Positions 7,512 to 14,760 of a stretch of DNA of 20,694 nucleotides are shown one piece after another (the first letter of the stretch is position 1; each line of letters starts with the position of its first letter). The stretch spans positions 1-20,694 of IMG/VR virus record IMGVR_UViG_3300013094_000347; one strand, given 5' to 3'. The notes under the pieces were generated by a model. It was given only the letters and a program-made list of their open reading frames with translations. It did no database searches and was not told the DNA's origin. The stretch is from a virus. Both the position numbers and the translations under genes were made by a program.

Positions 7512-8191
7512 AATACCGATTCAAATGCTTTAAATGGCCCTGACCATTGTATAAAGCTGTCATTGGTCATTGGAATTAAATTATAAGTTGGATATTGTTG
7601 CAAAATGATTGGGAAAGTAATCCCTGTATAAGTATTGCCGCCTAATGCAACGGTTGTGCCATATTGCCCAATAACTGCATTTTCTGGTGATACTAAGGTT
7701 GTTAATAAGGTGCGGTGAACAGGAATAGTAACGGTAGTCCCAGAACCACGCATAACATCAGCGGTAGCAATATAAGCATAACGATCAACCTGGCAAAAAT
7801 CACCAGCCTTTACGATATAAGATGTTGAAGATATGGATGGCAAATTGCCTAATACTAAATTCTTGCCAGAAGATGCCGTTTCCCATTGGCAAGCTGAAAT
7901 CTGTGTTGGGGTCATATTGCCTTGATAAGCAATATAGTTGACCCAGCCAGTAGAACCAAAATTAAGATATTGCTCTAATGATTTATCGTAGTAGCGCAAA
8001 TTAGCCAATAGATTACGATTCTGACTGTAAAGCTGATATGAATTTGGTTTAAAAGTAAATTGAAATGGGATAACAGACACAATTTCAGATGTAGAAATAC
8101 GCTGGTTACGGCTAATGGCTTGCCCAACCAGTCGTTGATCCATAATCGTTACTTGTTCTGACATTGCCAGAATGGTGCTTATATCTGCCAT
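7508..8191 (-). CDS. Distal tail-like protein, 227 aa
   Basis: This beta-rich protein is encoded directly after the tape measure, where distal tail (Dit) proteins normally sit. It begins MADISTILAMSEQVTIMDQ. A SEIVSVIPFQFTFKPNSY strand pair follows, and it ends YPTYNLIPMTNDSFIQWSGPFKAFESVL. That closing 'T/N-L-P-N-F-x-W-S/G-F-x-F/E' pattern is usual for distal-tail or tip proteins of aquatic siphophages. The likely role is the ring that joins the last tube ring to the hub. The assignment rests on gene order and general composition rather than a diagnostic motif; it could be another minor tail protein. Its start is 2 nt after the tape-measure stop and its end overlaps the next start by 4 nt. 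Confidence 0.6.
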   Translation of the reverse strand: MADISTILAMSEQVTIMDQRLVGQAISRNQRISTSEIVSVIPFQFTFKPNSYQLYSQNRNLLANLRYYDKSLEQYLNFGSTGWVNYIAYQGNMTPTQISACQWETASSGKNLVLGNLPSISSTSYIVKAGDFCQVDRYAYIATADVMRGSGTTVTIPVHRTLLTTLVSPENAVIGQYGTTVALGGNTYTGITFPIILQQYPTYNLIPMTNDSFIQWSGPFKAFESVL

Positions 8192-8193
8192 GT

Positions 8194-10095
8194 TTATCTA
8201 CTTTGCGGTAATGATCGTTGGGCAGATTGATTGGCCGCCCATACTGCGGTTTGGTTTCTAGCCAAGAATTGTGTAGCTGATTGTGTATCAATGGCAGACA
8301 TATTGGCAATATAAGGGCCGTTATACATTACAGATGGTTGATTTGAACCGCCCATAACATCAGCCAATTTGTTATTTGGCACAACTGTACCACCAGTTTG
8401 CGGAATAATTAATTCTGGGCCATTCTCACCTACTATAGTAGGCATATTAGCTGGAATATTGCCGCCACCAGCGGCCGCCATAAATTCGGCAGAATATTGA
8501 GTTGCTTCGCCACCACCAATTCCAAATAATCCACCTAAACCGCCCATTGCTTGAAATAACTTCATTTCTTGCGCCCGCAATTCAATCTTTAACATATCTG
8601 CCAAAATGCTTTTTGCTAAATCGCCAAAGTTTAATTTGCCAGTTTCTACAAATTTTTCCAACGCATTATTCATTGAGTTGGTAATAACGGCAAACATTTC
8701 TTGCGCTTGCATTGCCGCATTGTTTGAATTTTCTACATATTGTTCGTATGCTTTTTGCCAACCATAACTAAATGATTGTTGATATTCTTGGGTTGCTAAT
8801 ACTTCTTCTTCAGTCTTTTGAACATAAACTTGTGCGGTATCAATAATTTGTTGCTTTTGCTCTTTAAGCATTGCAATAGTGCGTTGACCAGCGGCAGTTG
8901 TTGGGTCAGTTGTTGCAATCTTTTTATCAACATTGTCCAAAGCCTTTTGCATTTCTGTAAGCACTTTGGTAATTTCAGAAACATATTCTTTTTGATTTTT
9001 AGTAAGATGTGTTTCTGCTTCTTTAGCGGATAACATTTGAAACTGAATGGCCGCTTGGCGTTCATACTCTTTAGATAAATCTTGTGCCGCCAATAATTGC
9101 TTTTGTCCAGCGGGAGTAACTGCACGGGTTACATCTTCTTGTGGTTGTTGCTTTGGTGCTTCTTTTGAACGATTTAAAATCTTCTGAGCAAATTCCTCAT
9201 CGGATTCAGCCATTTTTTTGACTTTATCGTCATAGTCTTTTAAGTCTTGCAATGCTTTAGAAAAGTCACCGTGAATAGCATCGGTGGTGGCCGCAATAAC
9301 GCCTTGTATTTCTGTAAAGAAACCAACAATAACTGTAGCAGTATATTTAAAGACTACGGCAACGGTTTCAGCCGTTGTTTGCAATACTTCGCCAAAAAAC
9401 TGTATAGCAGTAGCATCTTTATGCAACGCATCATAAAGCTGTAATAACGATGGAAATACTGCATTAGTAAATTCCAATGTAAGCTGATGTGATGCTTCTT
9501 TTAATTTAATGCTTAATTCGTGTGCTTGGGTAACGGCTTGGGCATATTTGTCCATCTCGCCCTTGCCTTCAACAAGGTCTGCCGCCAATCCTTTAATATC
9601 AACGCCCCTGATACCACGACCAAGAACTTGAAACGCCAAACCGTTTCGTTCCGCAGAATCTTGCATTTTTGCAAGACCTTGTACGGTTTTATTAAATAAA
9701 TCTTCCTCAGATAGCGTTTTAAGGTCTTTTAGGGAAACGCCTAACCTGGCAAATGCTTCTTGAACCTTGCCACTACCTAATGCGGCAGATTCAATTTTTT
9801 GGGTAAATCCAGAATAAATACGGCTGGTTTCTTCGGCATCCCCGCCATTTTTCATCAGAGCAGATGATAGGTTTAAAACGGATGCAACCGCTACATCATT
9901 GGCTTTTGCTGTTTTAACAACGGAATCTGCATATTCCATCGCCTTATTTGTCATTTCAGCAAATGCGGCAACGGACAGTAATTCGCCAGCCCGTTCTTTA
10001 AAATTCTGTAAGGCTTCTTTGGCTTTTTCGATGCCTTGTGTAAAGTCGGCTGTATCTATGCCTAACTTAACTCCAAGACTTGCGATATTTGCCAT
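8194..10095 (-). CDS. H: Tape measure protein, 633 aa
   Basis: This protein fixes tail length and probably passes into the host envelope during DNA injection. Residues 1-110 are predicted helical and begin with VKLGIDTADFTQGIEKAKEAL, the usual tape-measure N-terminus. Hydrophobic helices lie near residues 240-275 (VAVVFKYTATVIVGFFTEI). A long Gln/Glu/Lys coiled coil covers about 300-430. A lambda gpH C-terminal-like segment (FSYGWQKAYEQY to FVETGKLNFGDLAKSILADM) spans about 437-510. The tail end has Gly-rich and IVGENGPELIIP motifs, also typical. At about 0.15 nm per residue it would give a tail near 95 nm. The ATG follows the frameshifted chaperone's TAA without a gap, with AAAGGA upstream. 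The position directly after the G/GT chaperone confirms the call. Confidence 0.93.
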   Translation of the reverse strand: MANIASLGVKLGIDTADFTQGIEKAKEALQNFKERAGELLSVAAFAEMTNKAMEYADSVVKTAKANDVAVASVLNLSSALMKNGGDAEETSRIYSGFTQKIESAALGSGKVQEAFARLGVSLKDLKTLSEEDLFNKTVQGLAKMQDSAERNGLAFQVLGRGIRGVDIKGLAADLVEGKGEMDKYAQAVTQAHELSIKLKEASHQLTLEFTNAVFPSLLQLYDALHKDATAIQFFGEVLQTTAETVAVVFKYTATVIVGFFTEIQGVIAATTDAIHGDFSKALQDLKDYDDKVKKMAESDEEFAQKILNRSKEAPKQQPQEDVTRAVTPAGQKQLLAAQDLSKEYERQAAIQFQMLSAKEAETHLTKNQKEYVSEITKVLTEMQKALDNVDKKIATTDPTTAAGQRTIAMLKEQKQQIIDTAQVYVQKTEEEVLATQEYQQSFSYGWQKAYEQYVENSNNAAMQAQEMFAVITNSMNNALEKFVETGKLNFGDLAKSILADMLKIELRAQEMKLFQAMGGLGGLFGIGGGEATQYSAEFMAAAGGGNIPANMPTIVGENGPELIIPQTGGTVVPNNKLADVMGGSNQPSVMYNGPYIANMSAIDTQSATQFLARNQTAVWAANQSAQRSLPQSR

Positions 10096-10928
10096 TTATT
10101 TTCCTTTGAACAGACTTTTTGGTGCTTTTGGATTCATTAACATAAATGTTAATAATTGCTCATTAACTTGCGCCTTCTTATCCTGTTCTGTTAATGGCGG
10201 GTAAATATACCCATACACTCTAGGTATTATATCTTGTAATTTATAGCTTGGCTTACCTTTTGGCAACATTGAATTAAATTGACCAGCCGTCAATGTGCCT
10301 AATACTTCCAGAATTCCACGATTGCCAATTAGCCCATCTGCATACATTATGCAAATGTCGGTAAATGTTTCTTCGTCTATTTGGTTCGGGTCAGACCCGT
10401 GTGCAAGGATATAAGCCTTTGTTTGCCTACGGATCGACCCAGTTACTTTCCCTTTGCGGATTCGTAACTTGGGCTAATTGTTTTAGTGATGTTGTCCACA
10501 ACCTCTAATTGAATAGAGAATGGGAATAATTCTTCAACCATATCGTATGTAATAGTATTCATATCAAAAGATTTATCTTCTGGCACGATTAACTTAAACA
10601 TTTCAGTAATACGGTTTTCAGTAATAACTTTATTTTTGGCAGTTTCTTTTAATGATCTGCCTTTAATAAATACATCATTTTCTTGAAAATCAACGCCTTC
10701 TTTTTCAAAATCTTTTTTATTCTCAATAAATGGCGTAGATAATTCTAAATAATATTTATTAACTTTATCTTCATCAACTTGTTTAATTCTTTCAGAAATA
10801 GCTTCAAATTCCAATGTAGTTGGCACTTTAATCTGAAAGGTGTGGCCATTCATGTCAAATGAACGGGTGCGTACTAAATCTTGATTTTCAACAAATCGTT
10901 TTCCTAAAGCATTTGCAAATTGGCTCAT
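10096..10928 (-). CDS. GT: Tail assembly chaperone GT, -1 frameshift fusion product, 277 aa
   Basis: The frame beyond the G stop codon has no ribosome-binding start of its own, but it is open from inside the end of G. The sequence GCA AAG GGA AAG TAA ends G. A -1 slip on GGGAAAG continues as GTA ACT GGG TCG ATC (VTGSIRRQTKAYILAHGSDP), then MYADGLIGNRG and on to the TAA at 10096. The fusion is 161 + 116 = 277 residues, close to my recollection of the lambda gpGT size. In lambda-like phages G coats the tape measure and the T part recruits tube subunits. The T part ends next to the tape measure start. A free start at the ATG at 10347 would give only 83 residues and has no convincing SD, so I consider the fusion the real product. 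Confidence 0.85.
10387..10440 (-). promoter_or_regulatory. Possible RNA structure stimulating the G/GT frameshift
   Basis: GGGTC at 10440-10436 begins 5 nt after the slippery heptamer and is complementary to GACCC at 10392-10388. Flanking wobbles could extend this to 7 pairs around a 41-nt loop. The same GACCC can instead pair with GGGTC at 10398-10394 as a local hairpin (10399-10387), giving two competing folds. A smaller AAGG/CCTT stem lies inside the loop. The pairing is read by eye only. Confidence 0.4.
10443..10928 (-). CDS. G: Tail assembly chaperone G, 161 aa
   Basis: This is the zero-frame product of the tail chaperone pair and lies just upstream of the tape measure. It is a soluble, charged, mostly helical protein. 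It begins MSQFANALGKRFVENQDLVRTRSF, has a beta stretch (GHTFQIKVPTTLEFEAISERI) like phage tail chaperones, and ends in SYESAKGK. The last codons AAG GGA AAG and the TAA stop form the frameshift site. It is not expected in the finished virion and should bind the tape measure helix during assembly. The ATG overlaps the out-of-frame stop of the gp10-like gene (ACATGAGC), with AAGGA 7 nt upstream. Assignment rests on order, length and the frameshift rather than on a strong sequence signature. Confidence 0.85.
   Translation of the reverse strand: MSQFANALGKRFVENQDLVRTRSFDMNGHTFQIKVPTTLEFEAISERIKQVDEDKVNKYYLELSTPFIENKKDFEKEGVDFQENDVFIKGRSLKETAKNKVITENRITEMFKLIVPEDKSFDMNTITYDMVEELFPFSIQLEVVDNITKTISPSYESAKGK
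10446..10455 (-). promoter_or_regulatory. -1 programmed frameshift slippery site (GGGAAAG, overlapping AAAGGGA)
   Basis: On the minus strand the zero-frame reads G GGA AAG TAA. GGGAAAG (10452-10446) is the heptamer used in lambda G/GT and fits X XXY YYZ in the correct phase. An overlapping AAAGGGA (10455-10449) also fits that pattern. The stop codon follows at once, so ribosomes that do not slip terminate. Both heptamers lead into the same long -1 open frame. Confidence 0.85.
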
Positions 10929-11037
10929 GTCATATCCTTCATGTGTTTTGATCTATATTTCTCTAATGCCCCGCCCATATCCTTGCTTAATGAATCTAGG
11001 ATTGCTGGCGAATTGGTTTCTAAAGCTGGGCGCAAAA
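10925..11037 (-). pseudogene. Out-of-frame C-terminal part of the HK97 gp10-like gene
   Basis: In the -1 frame relative to the gp10-like gene, the sequence after its Pro-Phe reads LRPALETNSPAILDSLSKDM and goes on GGALEKYRSKHMKDMT to a TGA at 10925-10927. That is the C-terminus expected for this family ('PFLRPALE...L..ALEKYR'). Its stop overlaps the next gene's ATG, as elsewhere in this operon. One extra T in the TTTT run (AAAA at 11034-11037 on the plus strand) would join it in frame and give a 174-aa protein. This is either an assembly or sequencing error, a real truncating mutation, or unusual recoding. Confidence 0.8.
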
Positions 11038-11448
11038 CGGCTTTGCTGGCATTTTAGCAGTACCAAATTCATTGGCAACCGTTCTGGCATCCATTACGGC
11101 ATATTGTTTAATTGCCCCTTTGCCGCTGTGTAGATTATGGAATGTCTTAGGGTGAAACTTACTGCCAGGGGCTACAGAAACCCTCGCTATGACGATTTCA
11201 GTAGGGCTGACATACCTAGAGTGCTTATCCTTGTTTGTAGGCTTCCTAGCTTCAATTTGTAGGGTTGCCGCTAACTGACCAGTATCTTTACGCACCAACT
11301 CTCTAGCGGTGTTTAATGCTGGCTTCATGGCTTTTCTTGCACCATTACGCAAAATATTGTTTTGGTCTTTAGGGCCAAAATCATCTTCAATCTGATTAAT
11401 CAATTCTTCAAATTCTTGGAATCCCTCAAATTTGAAAGTTGTTTTCAT
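11020..11448 (-). CDS. HK97 gp10-like tail/neck protein, ending early by frameshift, 142 aa as read
   Basis: The product resembles the HK97 gp10 family of small tail-completion or neck proteins. It begins MKTTFKFEGFQEFEELINQI, has ILRNGARKAMKPALNTAREL and TGQLAATLQIEARK, then a basic SRYVSPTEIVIARVSV region, HPKTFHNLH and finally GTAKMPAKPF. The family normally continues LRPALE after that point. Here the frame instead reads CAQL and stops at 11020, while the expected residues are present in the next frame down to 10925. As read, the last four residues are probably foreign to the family. It overlaps the upstream 78-aa gene by ATGA. The gene sits after the tube gene, whereas in HK97-type operons I usually find it before the terminator. 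Confidence 0.8.
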   Translation of the reverse strand: MKTTFKFEGFQEFEELINQIEDDFGPKDQNNILRNGARKAMKPALNTARELVRKDTGQLAATLQIEARKPTNKDKHSRYVSPTEIVIARVSVAPGSKFHPKTFHNLHSGKGAIKQYAVMDARTVANEFGTAKMPAKPFCAQL

Positions 11449-11681
11449 TTTGGCTTAATTAAATTCTCAAATATAGAATTATTGAGTTTTCTAACGAATA
11501 AAGTAATTTCGTCTGGTGTTAGTTTATCGGCATGATTGGAAGCGATCTGATATGCCAGATCAACTCCCATCAGCTTTTGTTGTTGCCAGCCAAACCAATC
11601 TTTAACGCCAGAATCGGCTTGACCAGCAAGGTATGTCAAATAGTTTGCTAAATCGTTATTATTTTTTATTGTCGGATTCAT
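11445..11681 (-). CDS. Hypothetical small tail-region protein, 78 aa
   Basis: I do not recognise this protein. It is small and mostly helical, beginning MNPTIKNNNDLANYLTYLAG and containing DWFGWQQQKLMGVDLAYQIA and TPDEITLFVRKLNNSIFENL. It has no signal peptide, membrane segment or Cys motif. The gene begins 3 nt after the tail tube stop and overlaps the gp10-like start by ATGA, so it looks like a true member of the operon. Two helical hairpins around a Trp-rich centre could make a dimer or a binding partner. A role in tail assembly is only inferred from position. Confidence 0.65.
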   Translation of the reverse strand: MNPTIKNNNDLANYLTYLAGQADSGVKDWFGWQQQKLMGVDLAYQIASNHADKLTPDEITLFVRKLNNSIFENLIKPK

Positions 11682-11684
11682 ATA

Positions 11685-12206
11685 TTAAGTGTTATTTGAC
11701 CAACCGTATTGATTACCTCTTGGGTGAATCGTGAATGTGCATTTCGCTTCTGCGTTAGGTGCATTGTCGATAGTGAATTCAGAAACACGGCCATTAAAAG
11801 CATATGCTACTGTGTTTGCGCCATCAACTGCGGCAATAACGAATGTACGATCAATGATTCCGCTGTAAGCATCGCCACGAATCAACAATAAACCAGCATC
11901 GCTTGGATTCCATGCGGCAACGATTGTCATTGAAGTTGGTTTGCTTTGTGTTGGAATAACATCAGACTGACGGCTACCAGCAACATAAAAGTTTGCAGAA
12001 GCATCATCTTGACCAAACTTAGGGATTGCTTCAACATTCAAAATTTCGCCAGAAGAACCAGTACCATTAGCAGAAGTGCCAACAATAGATGCAACTTCAC
12101 CAGTCCAAGTAGATAACTGAGTAAGAGTTAAAGGTGTTGGAGTTGCGCCAGTTTGACACCATAACGATGCCGAAAACCCAGGTAACACTTGATTTGGGAG
12201 AGCCAT
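11685..12206 (-). CDS. Major tail tube protein, 173 aa
   Basis: This gene follows the tail terminator and precedes the chaperone pair and tape measure, the usual slot of the tail tube gene. The product is beta-rich with few charges, of a size usual for siphophage tube proteins (about 150-200 aa). It starts MALPNQVLPGFSASLWCQTG, has GEILNVEAIPKFGQDDASANF, and ends AKCTFTIHPRGNQYGWSNNT, with alternating strands throughout. No C-terminal Ig-like domain (as in lambda gpV) is present. AAGGA lies 7 nt before the ATG, and a 38-nt AT-rich spacer separates it from the terminator gene, the kind of spacing that allows high independent translation. It should hexamerise into the rings of the tube. Confidence 0.8.
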   Translation of the reverse strand: MALPNQVLPGFSASLWCQTGATPTPLTLTQLSTWTGEVASIVGTSANGTGSSGEILNVEAIPKFGQDDASANFYVAGSRQSDVIPTQSKPTSMTIVAAWNPSDAGLLLIRGDAYSGIIDRTFVIAAVDGANTVAYAFNGRVSEFTIDNAPNAEAKCTFTIHPRGNQYGWSNNT

Positions 12207-12244
12207 TTTTAATCCTTCAAAAATAAAAAGTTAATCAAATTATA

Positions 12245-12661
12245 TTATGTTGGAATGTCTAAAGTGCAATCCATAATAATATGGTTTAACTTTACTGTAT
12301 CATCATAAGTATTATACAACCAAACTACATCTGCTTTGGCTACATAAAACCCGCTTGAACCGCCAAATTGCCCATTATATCCGTGCAATGATTGTAATAT
12401 AGTATTTGATATATTAAAAGCATCATTCTGATCTTGTGCAAACACATTAATCTGAAAGACGGGGCGATCAATGCCCTTATTATTCTGGTTTTGCCCTGTA
12501 TATACGGGCTGGTGAATATTCCTTAATTGCCAAGTAATAAACTTAGGCTGTTTAGCAAATTCACGGTTAAATACTGCATAAACGGGGATTGAATTTCCCA
12601 CCACAGATTTAAGCTGATATTGAACGGCTTTGCCATATACGGCTGGATTGTTTTGGCTCAT
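12245..12661 (-). CDS. Tail terminator / DUF3168-type tail completion protein, 138 aa
   Basis: The protein has the order expected of DUF3168-like tail terminators: a first half with VGNSIPVYAVFNREF and FITWQLRNIHQPVY, a DRPVFQINVFAQDQNDAFNI segment, a helix (SNTILQSLHGYNG) and a final strand (LNHIIMDCTLDIPT). These small proteins cap the growing tail tube and bind the head connector. It overlaps the head-closure gene by 4 nt (ATGA) and precedes the tube gene, which agrees with a terminator. Length is in the usual range (about 110-140 aa). Other small neck proteins have similar order, so I rate it as likely rather than proven. Confidence 0.75.
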   Translation of the reverse strand: MSQNNPAVYGKAVQYQLKSVVGNSIPVYAVFNREFAKQPKFITWQLRNIHQPVYTGQNQNNKGIDRPVFQINVFAQDQNDAFNISNTILQSLHGYNGQFGGSSGFYVAKADVVWLYNTYDDTVKLNHIIMDCTLDIPT

Positions 12662-13002
12662 ACTTGTGTCTGTGGATCGTTACGGTAACAAGTAAATGTA
12701 ATGCTCATTTTGTCATTTGCTTCATTGACATCAGCAATACGCCAGTCGTGACCACGCCATTTAAAAGCATAATCTACTTGATCTGTAGACATGGTAACGG
12801 TGTTAGGGGTGTAATTAAGCATAAATTTAACATGGTTTTCGTATACCCGTTCATCCTTTGGGATGGTCAAATCATTGCGTACATCCATAATTTTAGCCCT
12901 AGTGGTAAACCACTTGGTTAATACGGTGTTAGTCTGCCCTATATCATCAACAGATATAGCGACTTTATTAACATCCACATTTTCAAAACGGGCGATTGCC
13001 AT
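12658..13002 (-). CDS. Head closure / head-tail joining protein, 114 aa
   Basis: This small beta-barrel protein resembles the phage head-tail joining family (SPP1 gp16 / HK97 gp7 type). It has TKWFTTRAKIMDVRND early, an ERVYENHVKFMLNYTPN strand pair, a DYAFKWRGHDWRIADVNE segment and ends ITFTCYRNDP. The 'F.W.G..W.I..V.E' block is the common signature in such stoppers. It is encoded directly after the connector (no gap) and overlaps the terminator by 4 nt. The family closes the DNA exit channel after packaging and is the tail-joining surface. Confidence 0.8.
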   Translation of the reverse strand: MAIARFENVDVNKVAISVDDIGQTNTVLTKWFTTRAKIMDVRNDLTIPKDERVYENHVKFMLNYTPNTVTMSTDQVDYAFKWRGHDWRIADVNEANDKMSITFTCYRNDPQTQV

Positions 13003-13671
13003 TTATAGCACCAGCGGTTTATATGGGCGTAAAAGTTGCTCTACGCCAAATGGCAACTTAGCCAACTGTCCTGTTGTGGTGTCGCTACGGTTGTTATAAA
13101 GATGGGTTAAAAGCAATAAGCCAGCTTGCTGAATAACTGGGTAACTAGCCAAAGGGTTAGCGGCCAAAGTATAGGTAACAACAATCGGATTACTAATAAA
13201 CTGGTTTACTTCGCTTGGAATACCACTAACAATGACTTTATTGCCAGTAGGATCATAAAAATACTGATCTGACGATATAAGGGTAAATACTGGTGTTGTG
13301 TCGCTTGTATAGTAACCAACGGTATTAATGACCACGCCAGGTATAGACCCATTGTTTTGTCCGACTTCTGGCAAATCAAGCATAACTTGTGTGCCACTCA
13401 TGCCATTAAACGCCCCGTAATAGACTTTATAACTTACGGTGAATATGGACATACCCAAATAGTCCTCGATGGCCATACGGGTTGCCAATTCAAGGCTAAA
13501 TAGATAGTCTGCTTGGCTGGTATCGCCAACCAAATTAAGCTGTTGTAGGATTTGATCCAAACTTAGCCAAGAACTGCTTATATCTCGGCTAGTTTGCTCA
13601 ATCTTTTCATAGCTAAAGGGGTTACGGACTGTACCTAAGTACGGCCCGTTGGTATAACTATCTAATGGCAT
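13003..13671 (-). CDS. Head-tail connector (HK97 gp6 / phiE125 gp8-like), 222 aa
   Basis: This is a connector or adaptor that docks on the portal. The N-terminal half has SSWLSLDQILQQLNLVGD and the helix-rich DYLFSLELATRMAIEDYLGM, typical of gp6-like connectors. It is followed by a strand-rich part with a V-x-L-D-LPEVG motif and a VVINTVGYYT strand. A final helix is QQAGLLLLTHLYNNR and the end is LPFGVEQLLRPYKPLVL, which closely follows the family ending. It begins 7 nt after the second capsid gene, with AAGG upstream, and is directly followed by the head-closure gene. The length is slightly above the usual 150-200 aa. Confidence 0.8.
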   Translation of the reverse strand: MPLDSYTNGPYLGTVRNPFSYEKIEQTSRDISSSWLSLDQILQQLNLVGDTSQADYLFSLELATRMAIEDYLGMSIFTVSYKVYYGAFNGMSGTQVMLDLPEVGQNNGSIPGVVINTVGYYTSDTTPVFTLISSDQYFYDPTGNKVIVSGIPSEVNQFISNPIVVTYTLAANPLASYPVIQQAGLLLLTHLYNNRSDTTTGQLAKLPFGVEQLLRPYKPLVL

Positions 13672-13678
13672 ATTGGCC

Positions 13679-14710
13679 TTATGATTCTAAACGGACACCC
13701 GCAAATACATCACGAATTGTTGAGCATACACGCTTTTCAGCATACAGGGTTACTGTACCTGGTTGTGTTTGCTCTAAACGCTGGATGCTAAATTCTTCGT
13801 GATCCACGATAGTTACAAACTTATCCCAGTTAGCCAAATAGATTGGGAAGTTACCACTACCAACCACTTGCATATATGGGTTAGGGATTACAGGGAAACC
13901 AAATACATGAGCAACTGCGCCACCATCAGAATCGCCAACTTCAACAAACAATGGCTGACCAGTAGAACTTGTCAACTCACGCAATGCCAAAATGGTATTT
14001 GGGTGCATATGCCAAGAAGTACCTGGCAAACTCCAGTATTGGGCTGGCAATGCAGATGCTAAAGATGCAATGTCGTTATAAACGATTGTGCCGCCAGTAG
14101 CGGTGCTAACAGTCTTAACTGTATGCAAACCGTTTGTTGCGCCAGAACCGCTTGTACCAAATGCGGCAGTTGAACCGCTTGGATAGTAGTTTAAGCCACG
14201 CAAACCATTGGTTGCACCAGTTGATGTTGTGCCAGAACCAGCTTGATCATTGTTCTGGATCATAGACAATGCTTCTTGTTGGCTAAACTCAAGCATCAAA
14301 TCGCCAACAACTGCTTCATCAAGGTTATTAATATCATCCATTGCGGCAGTACGGATTGGTAACTGCGCTGTAATGGCTTGTAAAGGTAATTGCCAGAATG
14401 ATGTGGCAATGTTTGGAGTACCAGAGTTTACATTAACTGGATAGCCCCACGGATTCGTTGCATTTGTAGCGTTACCAGTCTTAACAACAAACGCTTCATT
14501 TGAACCAATCGTAGTAATTTCTCGACTTCCCATACGCAATGGGTTAGCCATACGCAACGATGCAAAAGCATCATCATAAATAACACGACCACCAACCCCA
14601 GAGCCAGAACCCTGTAGCCCAGCGGCTTCTTTTAAATTTACCTTTACCGAATCACCATTTTTATCGGTTAAGGCTGATTTGATTGCTTCAAGGATTAGTT
14701 GATTTTTCAT
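13679..14710 (-). CDS. Second HK97-fold major capsid paralogue lacking delta domain, 343 aa
   Basis: This is a full HK97-like capsid protein. Residues about 40-160 contain GGRVIYDDAFASLRMANPLR, a WGYPVN motif, then QLPIRTAAMDDI and LEFSQQEALSMIQNNDQ. It shares this set closely with the neighbouring larger capsid protein, including 'PIRTAA(L/M)DDI' and 'M.EFSQQE.LSMI.NNDQ'. Later GLRGLN, QYWSL and the C-terminal TLYAEKRVCS also match. It differs in having only a short, Gly-rich N-terminal stretch of about 35 residues and no coiled-coil delta domain. It is therefore a divergent paralogue that is not truncated in the fold. Possible roles are vertex pentamers (as T4 gp24 beside gp23), a minor shell subunit or a second shell protein. 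GGAAGAA lies before the ATG, with a hairpin 22 nt upstream. Confidence 0.85.
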   Translation of the reverse strand: MKNQLILEAIKSALTDKNGDSVKVNLKEAAGLQGSGSGVGGRVIYDDAFASLRMANPLRMGSREITTIGSNEAFVVKTGNATNATNPWGYPVNVNSGTPNIATSFWQLPLQAITAQLPIRTAAMDDINNLDEAVVGDLMLEFSQQEALSMIQNNDQAGSGTTSTGATNGLRGLNYYPSGSTAAFGTSGSGATNGLHTVKTVSTATGGTIVYNDIASLASALPAQYWSLPGTSWHMHPNTILALRELTSSTGQPLFVEVGDSDGGAVAHVFGFPVIPNPYMQVVGSGNFPIYLANWDKFVTIVDHEEFSIQRLEQTQPGTVTLYAEKRVCSTIRDVFAGVRLES

Positions 14711-14732
14711 ATTTCTTCCAAAAGATTAAGTT

Positions 14733-14753
14733 GGGGGGACTTTTGATCCCCCC
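14733..14753 (-). terminator. G6/C6 stem-loop between the two capsid genes
   Basis: The minus-strand RNA reads GGGGGGATCAAAAGTCCCCCC: a 7-bp stem (six G-C and one A-U) with a 7-nt loop. It starts 7 nt after the tandem TAATAA stop of the first capsid gene. No U-tract follows, so it is more likely a partial terminator, an mRNA 3'-end stabiliser or a processing barrier than an efficient terminator. Confidence 0.6.
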
Positions 14754-14760
14754 GCCTTTA

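Noticed and set aside
8796-9125. A 109-codon minus-strand frame inside the tape measure gene
   Set aside because: It is a shifted-frame shadow of the Gln/Lys-rich coiled-coil region, with low-complexity composition and no ribosome site.
10096-10347. Independent 83-aa gene starting at 10347
   Set aside because: The same frame is open upstream into the end of G and joined by a canonical slippery site; no convincing SD precedes 10347. It is treated as the T part of GT.
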